Assembly (NCBI GenBank): GCA_022428005.1
Contig: JAKMDI010000010.1
Coordinates: 1 to 39,970, forward strand
Direction: 5' to 3'
Length of the DNA stretch: 39,970 nucleotides
Source of the DNA: Flavobacteriaceae bacterium
Lineage (GTDB): Bacteria; Bacteroidota; Bacteroidia; Flavobacteriales; Flavobacteriaceae
Translations under genes and position numbers: made by a program
Notes under the pieces: generated by a model
Told to the model about the DNA's origin: nothing
Database searches by the model: none
The model's input: the letters and a program-made list of their open reading frames with translations, nothing else
In this document: piece by piece, positions 18,076-27,089 of the stretch
Position numbering within the stretch: position 1 is the first letter of the stretch
Layout of the letters: each line of letters opens with the position of its first letter

Positions 18076-20889
18076 ATGAACTATAATTTTCAGGAAATTG
18101 AAAAAAAATGGCAGGCCTACTGGGCTTCCCAAAAAACGTTTAGGGCCAGCGACCACAGCGATTTGCCAAAATATTATGTGCTCGATATGTTTCCCTACCC
18201 CTCTGGGGCTGGATTGCATGTAGGCCATCCGTTGGGATACATCGCCAGTGATATTATTGCCCGCCACAGAAGACATTTAGGGTTTAATGTCTTGCATCCT
18301 CAAGGCTACGATTCTTTTGGACTTCCCGCAGAACAATACGCCATACAAACCGGACAGCATCCTGCCAAAACAACCACCACCAATATCAACCGTTACCGCG
18401 AGCAATTGGACAGAATGGGTTTTTCTTTCGATTGGGATCGTGAAGTGCGTACCTCTGTGCCAAGTTATTACCGATGGACCCAGTGGATATTTTTAAAACT
18501 TTTTGAGTCCTACTATGACCTCGATGCAGATAAAGCCAAACCGATTGCTGCGTTGATCTTACGATTTGAAAAGGAGGGTAATAAAAAAGTAAAAGCCCAC
18601 TGTGATCCTGAAACCCACGTTTTCGATGCTGCCCAGTGGAATGGTTTCGATTCCTTGCACAAACAAAAAATTTTACTGCACTACCGCCTCACTTATTTGT
18701 CTGATACAGAAGTTAATTGGTGTCCAGCACTCGGGACAGTTTTGGCAAATGACGAAATCGTAAATGGAGTTTCAGAACGCGGAGGTCATCCTGTTACCAA
18801 AAAGAAAATGAGGCAGTGGAGCATGCGAATTGGCGCTTATGCCAATCGATTGTTGGAAGACCTTAACGATTTGGATTGGTCCGACGCGCTCAAGGAGATG
18901 CAAAAAAATTGGATTGGTAAATCGGTAGGGGCAAGCATCTATTTTAAAATCGAAAACCACCCTGAAAAATTAGAGGTTTTTACCACCCGTCCAGATACCG
19001 TATTTGGTGTTTCCTACATGACCCTTGCCCCAGAACACCCCCTCGTTAAAAAAATCACAAGTCTTGACCAACAAAAAGCTGTAGAAGGCTATATCGAAAA
19101 AGTAGCGGGAAAATCTGATCGCGAACGCCAAGCAGATGTAAAATCCATCAGTGGAGTATTTACCGGGGCCCATGCGCTCCATCCTTTTACGGGGCAGCGG
19201 ATTCCCATCTGGATTGGAGAGTACGTATTGGCAGGCTATGGAACAGGGGCGGTTATGGCAGTCCCTTCAGGTGACCAGCGGGACTTTGATTTTGCTACCC
19301 ATTTCGGTCTGCCCATCATAAATATTTTTAAAGGGAAAGACATTTCCCAAGGCGCTTTCTCCGACAAAGAAAATTTTGTCCTTACCCACTCAGGGTTTTT
19401 AGAGGGTATGGACTACAAAGGTGCCATGGAAAAAGTGATTTATGAATTGGAATTCCAAAAATGCGGGGCGGGAACGGTGAATTTTAGATTAAGGGATGCC
19501 ATCTTCAGCCGTCAACGGTATTGGGGGGAACCCATTCCCATGTATTTTAAAAATGATATCCCAGTACCCCTGCCCGAAGATTGTCTGCCTTTAGAATTGC
19601 CCGATATTGAAAAATACCTCCCAACCGAAGAGGGCAAACCCCCATTGGGGAGGGCAAAAAAATGGGCTTGGGACGAAGCCCAGCAAGAGGTGGTCTCTAA
19701 TGATCGAATTGATCACCAAACTGTTTTTCCTCTCGAGTTGAACACCATGCCTGGTTGGGCAGGAAGCAGCTGGTATTTTAACAGATACATGGATGCTCAA
19801 AATCAAAAGGAGTGGGTAGGCCCAGCAGCACTAAAATATTGGAAAAATGTTGATTTCTACATGGGGGGGAGTGAACATGCTACGGGACACCTTTTATACT
19901 CCCGATTTTGGCAAAAAGTGCTTTTTGACTTGGGCCATGTCGATCATAAAGAATACGCCAACAAGCTGGTCAATCAGGGGATGATTCTTGGGAATTCCGC
20001 TTTTGTTTACCGTAAAAAAGGCACCCATACCTATGTGTCAAAAGGATTGGTTGGCGATGCTGTTGTTGAACCCATTCATGTAGATATCTCTATGGTAAAT
20101 GCCCAAGACGAGCTGGATTTGGACGCAGTGAAGCAATGGCAGCAGGATTTTCAGCAAGCCGAATTTATATTGGAAAATAAAAAATACATTGTGGGGAGAG
20201 AGGTGGAAAAAATGTCTAAGTCGAAATACAATGTGGTCAACCCCGATGAAATATGTGACACTTATGGCGCTGATACCCTCAGGATGTACGAAATGTTTTT
20301 AGGACCTATTGAGCAAGACAAGCCCTGGAATACCGCGGGGATATCTGGTGTCCACAATTTTCTCAAGAAGTTTTGGAGATTGTTCTACCACCAAAATAAT
20401 TGGTCTGTTACCGATACTTCTCCCCAAGCGGAAAGTTTAAAGATTCTGCACCAAACCATTAAAAAAGTTACCGAAGACTTGGACCGTTTGTCATTCAATA
20501 CCTGCGTGAGCACTTTTATGATTTGCATCAATGAGTTAACTGCCCTTCAGTGTTCGAATAAATCTATTTTGGAGCCCCTGTTGGTTCTACTCTCTCCTTT
20601 TGCACCTCATTTTTGCGAAGAATTGTGGGAGCGTTTGGGACACACACAGACCATTGCTTTTGCGCCATACCCTGTATACGACGCATCTAAAATCATTGAA
20701 AAAACAAAGGAGTATCCAGTTTCTTTTAATGGTAAAATGCGGTTCACGCTCCACCTGTCCCTTGATTTGGGGGTAGAGGAGATTAAGGAGATCGTTATGA
20801 AGGAAGCCCGGACTTCAGATCAGTTAAAGGGGGCAGCGCCTAAAAAAATTATTGTAGTACCCGGTAAGATCATCAATATCGTAGTTTGA
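18076..20889 (+). CDS. leuS: Leucine-tRNA ligase
   Basis: This class I synthetase charges tRNA-Leu and edits wrong amino acids. The HIGH motif appears as HVGH at 48-51 (in YPSGAGLHVGHPLGY) and the KMSKS loop at 712-716. The CP1 editing domain lies between them and includes TTRPDTVFGVSYM and the downstream GTGAVMAVPSGDQRDFDFA. At 937 residues it is longer than the E. coli enzyme, with extra residues near 160-205 and 640-700; larger LeuS enzymes are usual in Bacteroidota. It is divergent from ftsX across 116 bases. Its stop overlaps the start of the SemiSWEET gene by one base (TGATG). Confidence 0.97.
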   Translation: MNYNFQEIEKKWQAYWASQKTFRASDHSDLPKYYVLDMFPYPSGAGLHVGHPLGYIASDIIARHRRHLGFNVLHPQGYDSFGLPAEQYAIQTGQHPAKTTTTNINRYREQLDRMGFSFDWDREVRTSVPSYYRWTQWIFLKLFESYYDLDADKAKPIAALILRFEKEGNKKVKAHCDPETHVFDAAQWNGFDSLHKQKILLHYRLTYLSDTEVNWCPALGTVLANDEIVNGVSERGGHPVTKKKMRQWSMRIGAYANRLLEDLNDLDWSDALKEMQKNWIGKSVGASIYFKIENHPEKLEVFTTRPDTVFGVSYMTLAPEHPLVKKITSLDQQKAVEGYIEKVAGKSDRERQADVKSISGVFTGAHALHPFTGQRIPIWIGEYVLAGYGTGAVMAVPSGDQRDFDFATHFGLPIINIFKGKDISQGAFSDKENFVLTHSGFLEGMDYKGAMEKVIYELEFQKCGAGTVNFRLRDAIFSRQRYWGEPIPMYFKNDIPVPLPEDCLPLELPDIEKYLPTEEGKPPLGRAKKWAWDEAQQEVVSNDRIDHQTVFPLELNTMPGWAGSSWYFNRYMDAQNQKEWVGPAALKYWKNVDFYMGGSEHATGHLLYSRFWQKVLFDLGHVDHKEYANKLVNQGMILGNSAFVYRKKGTHTYVSKGLVGDAVVEPIHVDISMVNAQDELDLDAVKQWQQDFQQAEFILENKKYIVGREVEKMSKSKYNVVNPDEICDTYGADTLRMYEMFLGPIEQDKPWNTAGISGVHNFLKKFWRLFYHQNNWSVTDTSPQAESLKILHQTIKKVTEDLDRLSFNTCVSTFMICINELTALQCSNKSILEPLLVLLSPFAPHFCEELWERLGHTQTIAFAPYPVYDASKIIEKTKEYPVSFNGKMRFTLHLSLDLGVEEIKEIVMKEARTSDQLKGAAPKKIIVVPGKIINIVV

Positions 20890-21158
20890 TGACCGACCTA
20901 CAGATAGAAATTATTGGACTCATTGCCGCCGTTTTGACCACCTTTGCATTTGTTCCACAAGTTCTTAAGATCTGGAAAAAAAGAGATGCCAGCGGTGTTT
21001 CCGTAAGCATGTACCTCATCATGTTTGCAGGGATTTGCACCTGGTTCTGCTATGGAATGCTGATCAACAGTTTTGCAGTAATGGTCGCCAACCTGGTTTC
21101 TGGAGTTCTCCAACTCTTTATCATTGTTTTTGCCCTCAAAAATCGTAAGAACAAATGA
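20889..21158 (+). CDS. SemiSWEET/PQ-loop sugar transporter
   Basis: An 89-residue protein with three membrane helices and the PQ motif P23-Q24 in the first (TTFAFVPQVLKIW). The conserved asparagine N68 is in the third (VMVANLVSGVLQL). This is the half-size bacterial SWEET form, which dimerises to let sugars move down their gradient across the inner membrane. The ATG at 20889 overlaps the leuS stop (TGATG), pointing to translational coupling. A TTG one codon earlier is possible but unneeded. The sugar is unknown. Confidence 0.88.
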   Translation: MTDLQIEIIGLIAAVLTTFAFVPQVLKIWKKRDASGVSVSMYLIMFAGICTWFCYGMLINSFAVMVANLVSGVLQLFIIVFALKNRKNK

Positions 21159-21168
21159 TGGAGTTGGG

Positions 21169-21639
21169 TTACAATTGAACTTGTCTCTTGATTTGCTGAT
21201 TCAGGGATATAAAAGTCTCCGTTCTGGAGACCCCTTCAATGGCTTGAATTTTATGATTTAATAAAGACATCAGGTGCTCATTGTCCTCACAAATGATCTT
21301 GATTAACACACTCCAATGTCCTGTGGTATAGTGACATTCAATTACCTCTGGGATTTTTTCCAGTTGCTTTACCGCCTCGGGGTTTCTCACAGCTTTGTCC
21401 AGATATATTCCGATAAACGCTACGGTTGTAAACCCTAATATTTTGGGGTTTAAAATTATCTGAGAACCCGAAATTAGACCACAGCCCTCTAGTTTTTTTA
21501 AACGTTGGTGGACTGCCGCTCCAGAGATGCCTGCAGATTTTGCTATTTCATTAATCGACTTGCGGGCATCGAGCATCAAAGCACGGAGAATAATCTTGTC
21601 CAAGCCATCAATCAATACTTTTTCGTTTTTGGTCTTCAA
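21169..21639 (-). CDS. Lrp/AsnC family transcriptional regulator
   Basis: A 156-residue regulator with an N-terminal helix-turn-helix (about 13-60, with AKSAGISGAAVHQRLKKLE as the recognition region). A C-terminal RAM/AsnC effector-binding domain (about 70-150) has the usual strand-helix pattern. Such proteins form octamers and respond to amino acids. It converges with the SemiSWEET gene 10 bases away and diverges from the DUF423 gene across an 89-base region that is extremely AT-rich, where self-regulation would be expected. The ligand is not predictable. Confidence 0.93.
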   Translation of the reverse strand: MKTKNEKVLIDGLDKIILRALMLDARKSINEIAKSAGISGAAVHQRLKKLEGCGLISGSQIILNPKILGFTTVAFIGIYLDKAVRNPEAVKQLEKIPEVIECHYTTGHWSVLIKIICEDNEHLMSLLNHKIQAIEGVSRTETFISLNQQIKRQVQL

Positions 21640-21728
21640 GGTTTAAAGATTTAATAAAAAACAATTTTTAAATTAATAAAAATAATAAATTTATAACTTT
21701 AAATTAAAATTATATAGTTGTGTAATCC

Positions 21729-22106
21729 ATGAAAAAGTACGTCTTAGCTGGTGCAAGTTTTGCCCTATTATCCGTTATTTTAGGTGCCTTTGCAAGTCAT
21801 GCCCTAAAGTCGATCTTTGAGGCTGAGGTCTTGGCTTCTTTCCAAACAGGGATACGCTATATGATGTATCACGGGTTGAGTTTATTAATTGTATCGCAGA
21901 TACCAATGTTGCAGAGCAAGTGGATTTTCCGATTGTTTTTTTGGGGAGTAATCTTTTTTTCCTTCAGCATATTTATACTTTGTGCCGGAAAACTAACCCC
22001 TGTAGATTTTTCTTGGATGGGACCCATAACTCCAATTGGAGGAGGCCTATTGATACTGGGTTGGATATTGTTGATTAAAAATACTATTCAATCAAAACAA
22101 GGATAG
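21729..22106 (+). CDS. DUF423 family membrane protein (YgdD-like)
   Basis: A 125-residue, four-helix inner-membrane protein. The opening segment AGASFALLSVILGAFASHALK is characteristic of the DUF423/YgdD family, as is the MMYHGLSLL motif near residue 46. The function of the family is unknown. It is divergent from the Lrp-type regulator, which may control it, and converges with hemD. Confidence 0.88.
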   Translation: MKKYVLAGASFALLSVILGAFASHALKSIFEAEVLASFQTGIRYMMYHGLSLLIVSQIPMLQSKWIFRLFFWGVIFFSFSIFILCAGKLTPVDFSWMGPITPIGGGLLILGWILLIKNTIQSKQG

Positions 22107-22116
22107 TAATGGTCTA

Positions 22117-22857
22117 TTAATCGTTCTCGAGGATGTATTTTTCAATGGCCATACTCATGGAGGGAGTATCCGGAGTTGGAGCTTTGATGTCGATCCTCAA
22201 TTTTGCTTTGTCTGCAGCAAACACCGTTGCATTGCCATAGGCAGCGATCCGTGTGTTGTTCTGCTCAAAATCTGGAAAATTTTTCATCAGTGACTCTATC
22301 CCCGATGGACTAAAAAAGACCAATACATCATAGTAGACATCTCTTAAATCTGACAAATCACTCACCACAGTTTTATACAGCTGGGCACGTTGCCAGTTCA
22401 CACCCATGGCGTCCAGTCCGTTGGGGATACTGGGAGAAAGAACATCGGAAGATGGCAACAAAAAGCTTTCTTTTTCGAACTTCTTAAAAATGTCTTCCAG
22501 GTCGTTGACACTTTTTTGACCTACGTAAATTTTACGTTTGCGGTACACTACATATTTCTGAAGATAGTAGGCCACCGCTTCCGATTGACAAAAATATTTA
22601 GTAGCATCGGGTACTTTGTAACGCATTTCCTCAGTGATTCTAAAAAAATGATCAACAGCATTTCTGCTGGTCAAGATCACATTGTTAAAGTCCGAAAAAT
22701 TTATTTTTTGTAACCTAACTTCTTTGGCAGACAATCCCTCTACGTGGATAAAAGGACGAAAATCAATTTTTAACTTGTGTTTCTCTTTTAGTTTTGAATA
22801 TGGGGATTTTTCACTTGCAGGCTCAGGCTGGGAAACCAAAATAGTCTTCACTTTCAT
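22117..22857 (-). CDS. hemD: Uroporphyrinogen-III synthase
   Basis: It cyclises hydroxymethylbilane to uroporphyrinogen III in haem and sirohaem synthesis. The 246-residue protein shows the two-domain HemD pattern: the NVILTSRNAVDHFF segment (about 60-73), a linker, and the second-domain YDVLVFFSPSGIESL strand-helix near residue 180. Sequence identity in this family is low, so the call rests on these segments and on length. The DUF4271 gene lies 23 bases upstream on the same strand, and the two are probably one transcript. Confidence 0.88.
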   Translation of the reverse strand: MKVKTILVSQPEPASEKSPYSKLKEKHKLKIDFRPFIHVEGLSAKEVRLQKINFSDFNNVILTSRNAVDHFFRITEEMRYKVPDATKYFCQSEAVAYYLQKYVVYRKRKIYVGQKSVNDLEDIFKKFEKESFLLPSSDVLSPSIPNGLDAMGVNWQRAQLYKTVVSDLSDLRDVYYDVLVFFSPSGIESLMKNFPDFEQNNTRIAAYGNATVFAADKAKLRIDIKAPTPDTPSMSMAIEKYILEND

Positions 22858-22880
22858 ATATCTTCGAGTATTGCTTTTGT

Positions 22881-23537
22881 CTAAAAAATTAACTTATAGA
22901 GCCAAAGCCAAGGCGCTATTTTGAATCCACAAAGATATAAAATTATATAAAACAACTGTCCTGGGTTACTTCCTAATATTCTCAAATAAATTAAAAAATG
23001 ACTGACAAAAACATAACAGCAGACCACAAGGATTAATGATGCGATAAACAGGGTGGATTCGTAAAAATTGTAATAATAAATTAAAAACAACAAAAATGAA
23101 TAAAGGCTCATCATGCCGTAATTTCCAAGACTCTTAAAAATGGTTTGTTGAAAAAGATCCGATTTCCCCAATATTTTAAAAATTAATGACAATATAATAT
23201 ACCGACCAATAACAAACCCAGATAAAAATAAGGCAGTTGAAAAAAAATTGATTTGAATCACCGGCGCTGTGGGCGCTAATTTAAATGCAGCATCCGCCAA
23301 AAAAGAAAAAGTAACCAAAGAGATGAAGATCAAAAATAAATTGACAGCATGGTTGAGTTTGATGAATTTTTCCTTGTTATATATTTTTATGTAGCTGTCA
23401 ATCCTCCAAAATTTAAGGAGCATACTCATCTGGCGGGGGTGTCGCTGATATACAAAGACAAAGAGTCCAAAAATCAAAATGATTAAAAAAGGGACCCACC
23501 CCTCTTGTGGATATAATTGGTCAGACCATTGCAACAT
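22881..23537 (-). CDS. DUF4271 family membrane protein
   Basis: A 218-residue polytopic protein with about six hydrophobic segments, connecting loops rich in Tyr/Phe, and a basic cytoplasmic region near 33-57. It matches the DUF4271 family, which is restricted to Bacteroidota and often placed beside hemD as here. No catalytic motif is visible and the function is unknown. Position alone suggests a link with tetrapyrrole or envelope metabolism. It diverges from the glycosyltransferase gene across 71 bases. Confidence 0.82.
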   Translation of the reverse strand: MLQWSDQLYPQEGWVPFLIILIFGLFVFVYQRHPRQMSMLLKFWRIDSYIKIYNKEKFIKLNHAVNLFLIFISLVTFSFLADAAFKLAPTAPVIQINFFSTALFLSGFVIGRYIILSLIFKILGKSDLFQQTIFKSLGNYGMMSLYSFLLFLIYYYNFYESTLFIASLILVVCCYVFVSHFLIYLRILGSNPGQLFYIILYLCGFKIAPWLWLYKLIF

Positions 23538-23608
23538 CCCATAAAATTAAGGAAGTAATTCTATTCTCCATTTTATTGTTTACGATTTAGTATTTTTACC
23601 CAAGCGCC

Positions 23609-24328
23609 ATGAATAAAGCATTAGTCATCATCCCCACCTATAACGAGGTTGAAAACATCCAAAAGATCATAGAATTGACCTTGAGGGTAGAAGATTTTAA
23701 TATACTCGTAGTTGACGATAGCTCCCCCGACGGAACCATTGATGTCGTTAAAGGTCTGGTAGAGAATCATCCCAACCGAATTTTTTATGTGGAACGAAAA
23801 AGTAAAGAAGGTCTTGGAAAGGCCTACATCCATGGATTTAATTGGGCAATCGAAAATAAATATGATTTTATCTTCGAAATGGATGCAGACCTCTCTCACG
23901 ATCCCAAGGAACTGGCCCCCATGCTTTCTTACTTGAGGGAAGATAAAGACATGGTCATTGGTTCCCGATACATAAAAGGCATCAATGTGGTCAATTGGCC
24001 AATGAGCAGAATTCTACTGTCCTATCTCGCTTCCCTATATGTCCGGTGGACAACTTTTATGCCCATTAAGGACCCTACTGCAGGATTCGTAGGATACAGA
24101 AGAACTGCCTTGGAAGCATTGAATCTGGAGAAAATAAAATTTGTTGGCTATGCTTTTCAGATTGAAATGAAATTCAAGCTATGGAAAAGAGGCTTCAACT
24201 GCGTTGAGCATCCCATCGTATTTACCAACAGAATTAGGGGCGCCTCCAAAATGAATGGGAAAATAATTTGGGAGGCACTACCATCCGTCTTAATTTTACA
24301 ATTAGATCATTTACTTAATAGAGATTGA
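23609..24328 (+). CDS. Polyprenol-phosphate mannosyl/glycosyltransferase (GT2)
   Basis: A family-2 glycosyltransferase of the dolichol-phosphate-mannose synthase type, which moves a sugar from a nucleotide donor to a polyprenyl phosphate at the inner membrane. The N-terminal IIPTYNEVENI, the donor-binding DDSSPDGT at 36-43 and the metal-binding DAD at 92-94 (MDADLSHDP) are clear. At 239 residues it lacks the C-terminal membrane helices of some homologues. It begins an overlapping plus-strand set: its stop shares a base with the dihydroorotase start. Confidence 0.92.
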   Translation: MNKALVIIPTYNEVENIQKIIELTLRVEDFNILVVDDSSPDGTIDVVKGLVENHPNRIFYVERKSKEGLGKAYIHGFNWAIENKYDFIFEMDADLSHDPKELAPMLSYLREDKDMVIGSRYIKGINVVNWPMSRILLSYLASLYVRWTTFMPIKDPTAGFVGYRRTALEALNLEKIKFVGYAFQIEMKFKLWKRGFNCVEHPIVFTNRIRGASKMNGKIIWEALPSVLILQLDHLLNRD

Positions 24329-25665
24329 TGCGGGAAATATTAATTCAAAATGCCCAATTGGTGAACGAAGGATTGGTATCCCAAAAAGATATTTTAGTCC
24401 AGGGAGATACTATTGAAAAAATCAGCAATCATATTGCACCCAAAGGAGACGAACTTTGTATCGATGCTACGGGTCTTCACCTTTTACCAGGTTGGATCGA
24501 TGACCAAGTACACTTTAGGGAACCAGGGCTAACCCATAAAGCCACAATAGCCTCCGAGTCTCGTGCTGCAGTAGCCGGTGGGATTACCTCTTTTCTCGAA
24601 ATGCCCAACACCCAACCCCAAACCACGACCCAAGCGGCTTTGGAAGACAAATTGCGCACGGCTAAAAAAAATTCCATAGCGAATTATGGATTTCTATTCG
24701 GCGGAACCAACGATAACTTAGAGGACATCAAGACATTTGATACCCAGCGTGCCGCAGGACTAAAATTATTTTTAGGATCTTCCACAGGGAATATGTTGGT
24801 TGACGATGAGCAAGTTTTAAGGAATATTTTTTCAAGTACTGATTTGCCCATTGCCGTTCACTGTGAAGACGAAAAAACCATTCGGAAGAATTTAGAGGAA
24901 TACATTGCCCAGTTTGGAGACGATATCCCCATCGAAAAACATCCGAAAATCCGGAGCGAAACGGCTTGTTATCTTTCCTCATCTCGGGCCATAGCACTGG
25001 CCAAATCCACGGGAGCTCGACTGCATGTTTTTCACCTTTCTACAGCAAAGGAAACAGCCTTATTTTCAAATGAGCTTCCCATCACAGAAAAGAAAATCAC
25101 CGCCGAGGTTTGTGTCCACCACCTTTGGTTTTCAGAGGAGGACTACGCCGAAAAAGGAACTGCGATCAAATGGAATCCTGCCGTAAAAAAGACCACTGAT
25201 CGGGATGCACTTTGGCAAGCCCTCAACGAGGATAGAATTGATGTTTTGGCCACCGACCACGCCCCCCACACATGGGAGGAAAAACAAAATCCCTACACCA
25301 AGGCCCCATCGGGTGGTCCGCTGGTCCAACATGCATACCCCGCTCTGCTAACGGCAGTAAATCAAGCTAAAATCACTCTAGAAAAACTGGTTGAAAAGGC
25401 CTGCCACAATCCCGCCCTCCTTTTTAGAATTCAAAATCGGGGGTTCATCAGGGAAGGCTACTATGCCGATTTGGTGCTGGTTGACCTCAAAAAGAAATTT
25501 AAAGTGACCCAGGATAACCTTTTGTACAAATGCGGTTGGTCTCCTTTTGAGGGAACCACTTTTGAAGGCAGTGTCGTCAAAACCTTTGTCAATGGAAATT
25601 TGGTTTACAATGAAGGCGAAATTATTGAAAGTGCTCTCGGTAAAAGATTAACATTCGATCGATGA
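24328..25665 (+). CDS. Dihydroorotase with Q-for-H change in the metal motif
   Basis: An amidohydrolase that should close carbamoyl-aspartate to dihydroorotate in pyrimidine synthesis. The family context motifs are present: DDQVHFREPGLTHK at 58-71, MPNTQPQTTT, the VHCEDE histidine, the HVFHLSTA histidine and the LATDHAPHT aspartate. The usual D-x-H-x-H metal motif reads D58-D-Q60-V-H62, so the first histidine ligand is glutamine. I recall the same DDQVH form in other Bacteroidota enzymes, so it is probably functional, but confirmation needs an alignment. I chose the ATG at 24328, which overlaps the preceding stop. The 3' end overlaps the lipoprotein start (ATGA). Confidence 0.88.
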   Translation: MREILIQNAQLVNEGLVSQKDILVQGDTIEKISNHIAPKGDELCIDATGLHLLPGWIDDQVHFREPGLTHKATIASESRAAVAGGITSFLEMPNTQPQTTTQAALEDKLRTAKKNSIANYGFLFGGTNDNLEDIKTFDTQRAAGLKLFLGSSTGNMLVDDEQVLRNIFSSTDLPIAVHCEDEKTIRKNLEEYIAQFGDDIPIEKHPKIRSETACYLSSSRAIALAKSTGARLHVFHLSTAKETALFSNELPITEKKITAEVCVHHLWFSEEDYAEKGTAIKWNPAVKKTTDRDALWQALNEDRIDVLATDHAPHTWEEKQNPYTKAPSGGPLVQHAYPALLTAVNQAKITLEKLVEKACHNPALLFRIQNRGFIREGYYADLVLVDLKKKFKVTQDNLLYKCGWSPFEGTTFEGSVVKTFVNGNLVYNEGEIIESALGKRLTFDR

Positions 25666-26027
25666 ATTCAAGGATACTTTTATTGCTGTTGCTGCTTTTT
25701 TTCGGAGCCTGTTCAGAATTTGGGGACAACAGACCCCCTGATAATCTCATTCCTCCCGCGCAGATGTCTGATGTAATGATGGACATTATTTTAATGAAGA
25801 ACATCAAACGCAATGGCTATGCAGACTCCGCTAAAGCCCACCTTTTGGTAGAACAATACCTTATTGATAAATACGGAATCGATAGCCTACAGCTGGCGTC
25901 CAGCCAAGAATATTACGCTCAAAACCCCAAAAAATACCTCACCATTTTCAAAGAAACCCAGCGCAAACTAACCCACCTTAAAGACAGCATTCAAGTGGAA
26001 ATGAATCGGGATGAGGACGAACGGTAA
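25662..26027 (+). CDS. DUF4296 family lipoprotein
   Basis: A 121-residue protein with a lipoprotein signal (poly-Leu core and lipobox FGAC, Cys17). It has a mostly helical, charged mature part containing the family's MSDVMMDIILMKN segment. It matches DUF4296, a Bacteroidota family of unknown function. The start overlaps the dihydroorotase stop by four bases, so it is translated from the same mRNA. It converges with the epimerase gene across 16 bases. Residues after the lipidated cysteine are acidic, which favours surface export in Bacteroidota; that is an inference. Confidence 0.82.
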   Translation: MNSRILLLLLLLFFGACSEFGDNRPPDNLIPPAQMSDVMMDIILMKNIKRNGYADSAKAHLLVEQYLIDKYGIDSLQLASSQEYYAQNPKKYLTIFKETQRKLTHLKDSIQVEMNRDEDER

Positions 26028-26043
26028 ACCCATCGGTTGGTGC

Positions 26044-27012
26044 TTATCTCAGGAAGTCTACAACCGCTGTGTATTTAAAATCGATATAGCGTTTTATTTT
26101 TTCGCCATTCATCTTTTTTGACGCATACTGACTCAAAATCATCGCCCGCGTTAGAGAGCGTTTTCTCAGGCCAAAAAACTCACCAATATGCTCTAAAACC
26201 CAAAAAAGAAAAAGTAGGCTTTTGGATAAATGCATCACCCGATTGCTGTGATGGGACATTTTCCTCAGTTGAAGGGCCAGTGCTTTTCCCGACCAATTTT
26301 CAGCAACCAAAATAAATCGTTCCCCCTGAATTTCTGATTGCATGAGTTGACACATCACCTCGACTACATCATCGATACCAACATAGCCGTGGGTTCCTGA
26401 TGTGTACCAACGAAATCCTTTTTTATAACGATCTATAATTTTTTCAAAGGGGCTGCCTGCCCCCAGTACGATCCCAGGATTTACAATTACAGCATTCAAG
26501 CCTTCCTGCATTCCCCGCCAAACTTCCATTTCGCCACCGTATTTTGAGTAGGCATAGGGGGTCTTGTCTGTGTGATTGTCCCAGGGGGTGTTTTCGTCGA
26601 TAATGGGATGGGTGGGGTCGTTTCCCAAGGCTGCAATTGAACTGACATAAACCAATTTTTTGATCACATTTTCCAAACACAGATCTACCAGAAAAGCAGC
26701 CCCCTTCTCATTAATTTCCAACAGCTTTTTAGCGTCTTTATGCGACAAAGAGATAAAACCTGCACAATGGTAAATATAGGTGATGTCTTTGAAAGCAGCC
26801 GATAAACTGGGATAGTTTCGAAAGTCTGCTTTCCTCCAAGTAATTTTTTCGAAGCGTGCTTTCGCGTCAGAAAAATTCGATTTAAAAAGTTTCCAGACCC
26901 GCTCTTTGTTTGACTCGTGTCTGAATAGTGCTACTGGAAAAACGTTATCCTTTGCCAGCTTGCACATTAAATTTGAGCCGATGAAACCCGTTGCTCCCGT
27001 GACTAAAACCAT
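26044..27012 (-). CDS. NAD-dependent epimerase/dehydratase (extended SDR)
   Basis: A 322-residue extended short-chain dehydrogenase. The NAD(P)-binding GATGFIG is at 6-12, the SSIAALG strand at 124-130 carries the catalytic serine, and Y153-xxx-K157 completes the triad. Homologues include dihydroflavonol-reductase-like and nucleoside-diphosphate-sugar epimerases, and the exact substrate cannot be assigned. It is divergent from tyrS across 77 bases and has no obvious pathway partner. Confidence 0.88.
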   Translation of the reverse strand: MVLVTGATGFIGSNLMCKLAKDNVFPVALFRHESNKERVWKLFKSNFSDAKARFEKITWRKADFRNYPSLSAAFKDITYIYHCAGFISLSHKDAKKLLEINEKGAAFLVDLCLENVIKKLVYVSSIAALGNDPTHPIIDENTPWDNHTDKTPYAYSKYGGEMEVWRGMQEGLNAVIVNPGIVLGAGSPFEKIIDRYKKGFRWYTSGTHGYVGIDDVVEVMCQLMQSEIQGERFILVAENWSGKALALQLRKMSHHSNRVMHLSKSLLFLFWVLEHIGEFFGLRKRSLTRAMILSQYASKKMNGEKIKRYIDFKYTAVVDFLR

Positions 27013-27045
27013 AATTTAAAACTAATGCTTTTTAAATAATAATTT

Positions 27046-27073
27046 TTTGTTTTAGGGCATAAATATATCTTTG
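27046..27073 (+). promoter_or_regulatory. Promoter of tyrS
   Basis: A -33 TTTG (27046-27049) is followed after 16 bases by a perfect -10 box TATCTTTG (27066-27073). The ATG lies 16 bases past the box, so the leader is about 10 bases. Confidence 0.65.
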
Positions 27074-27089
27074 TGACCAAATCGATGTA

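Noticed and set aside
18076-20889. LeuS as a fusion because of its 937 residues
   Set aside because: All extra length lies inside recognisable LeuS regions and long forms are usual in Bacteroidota.
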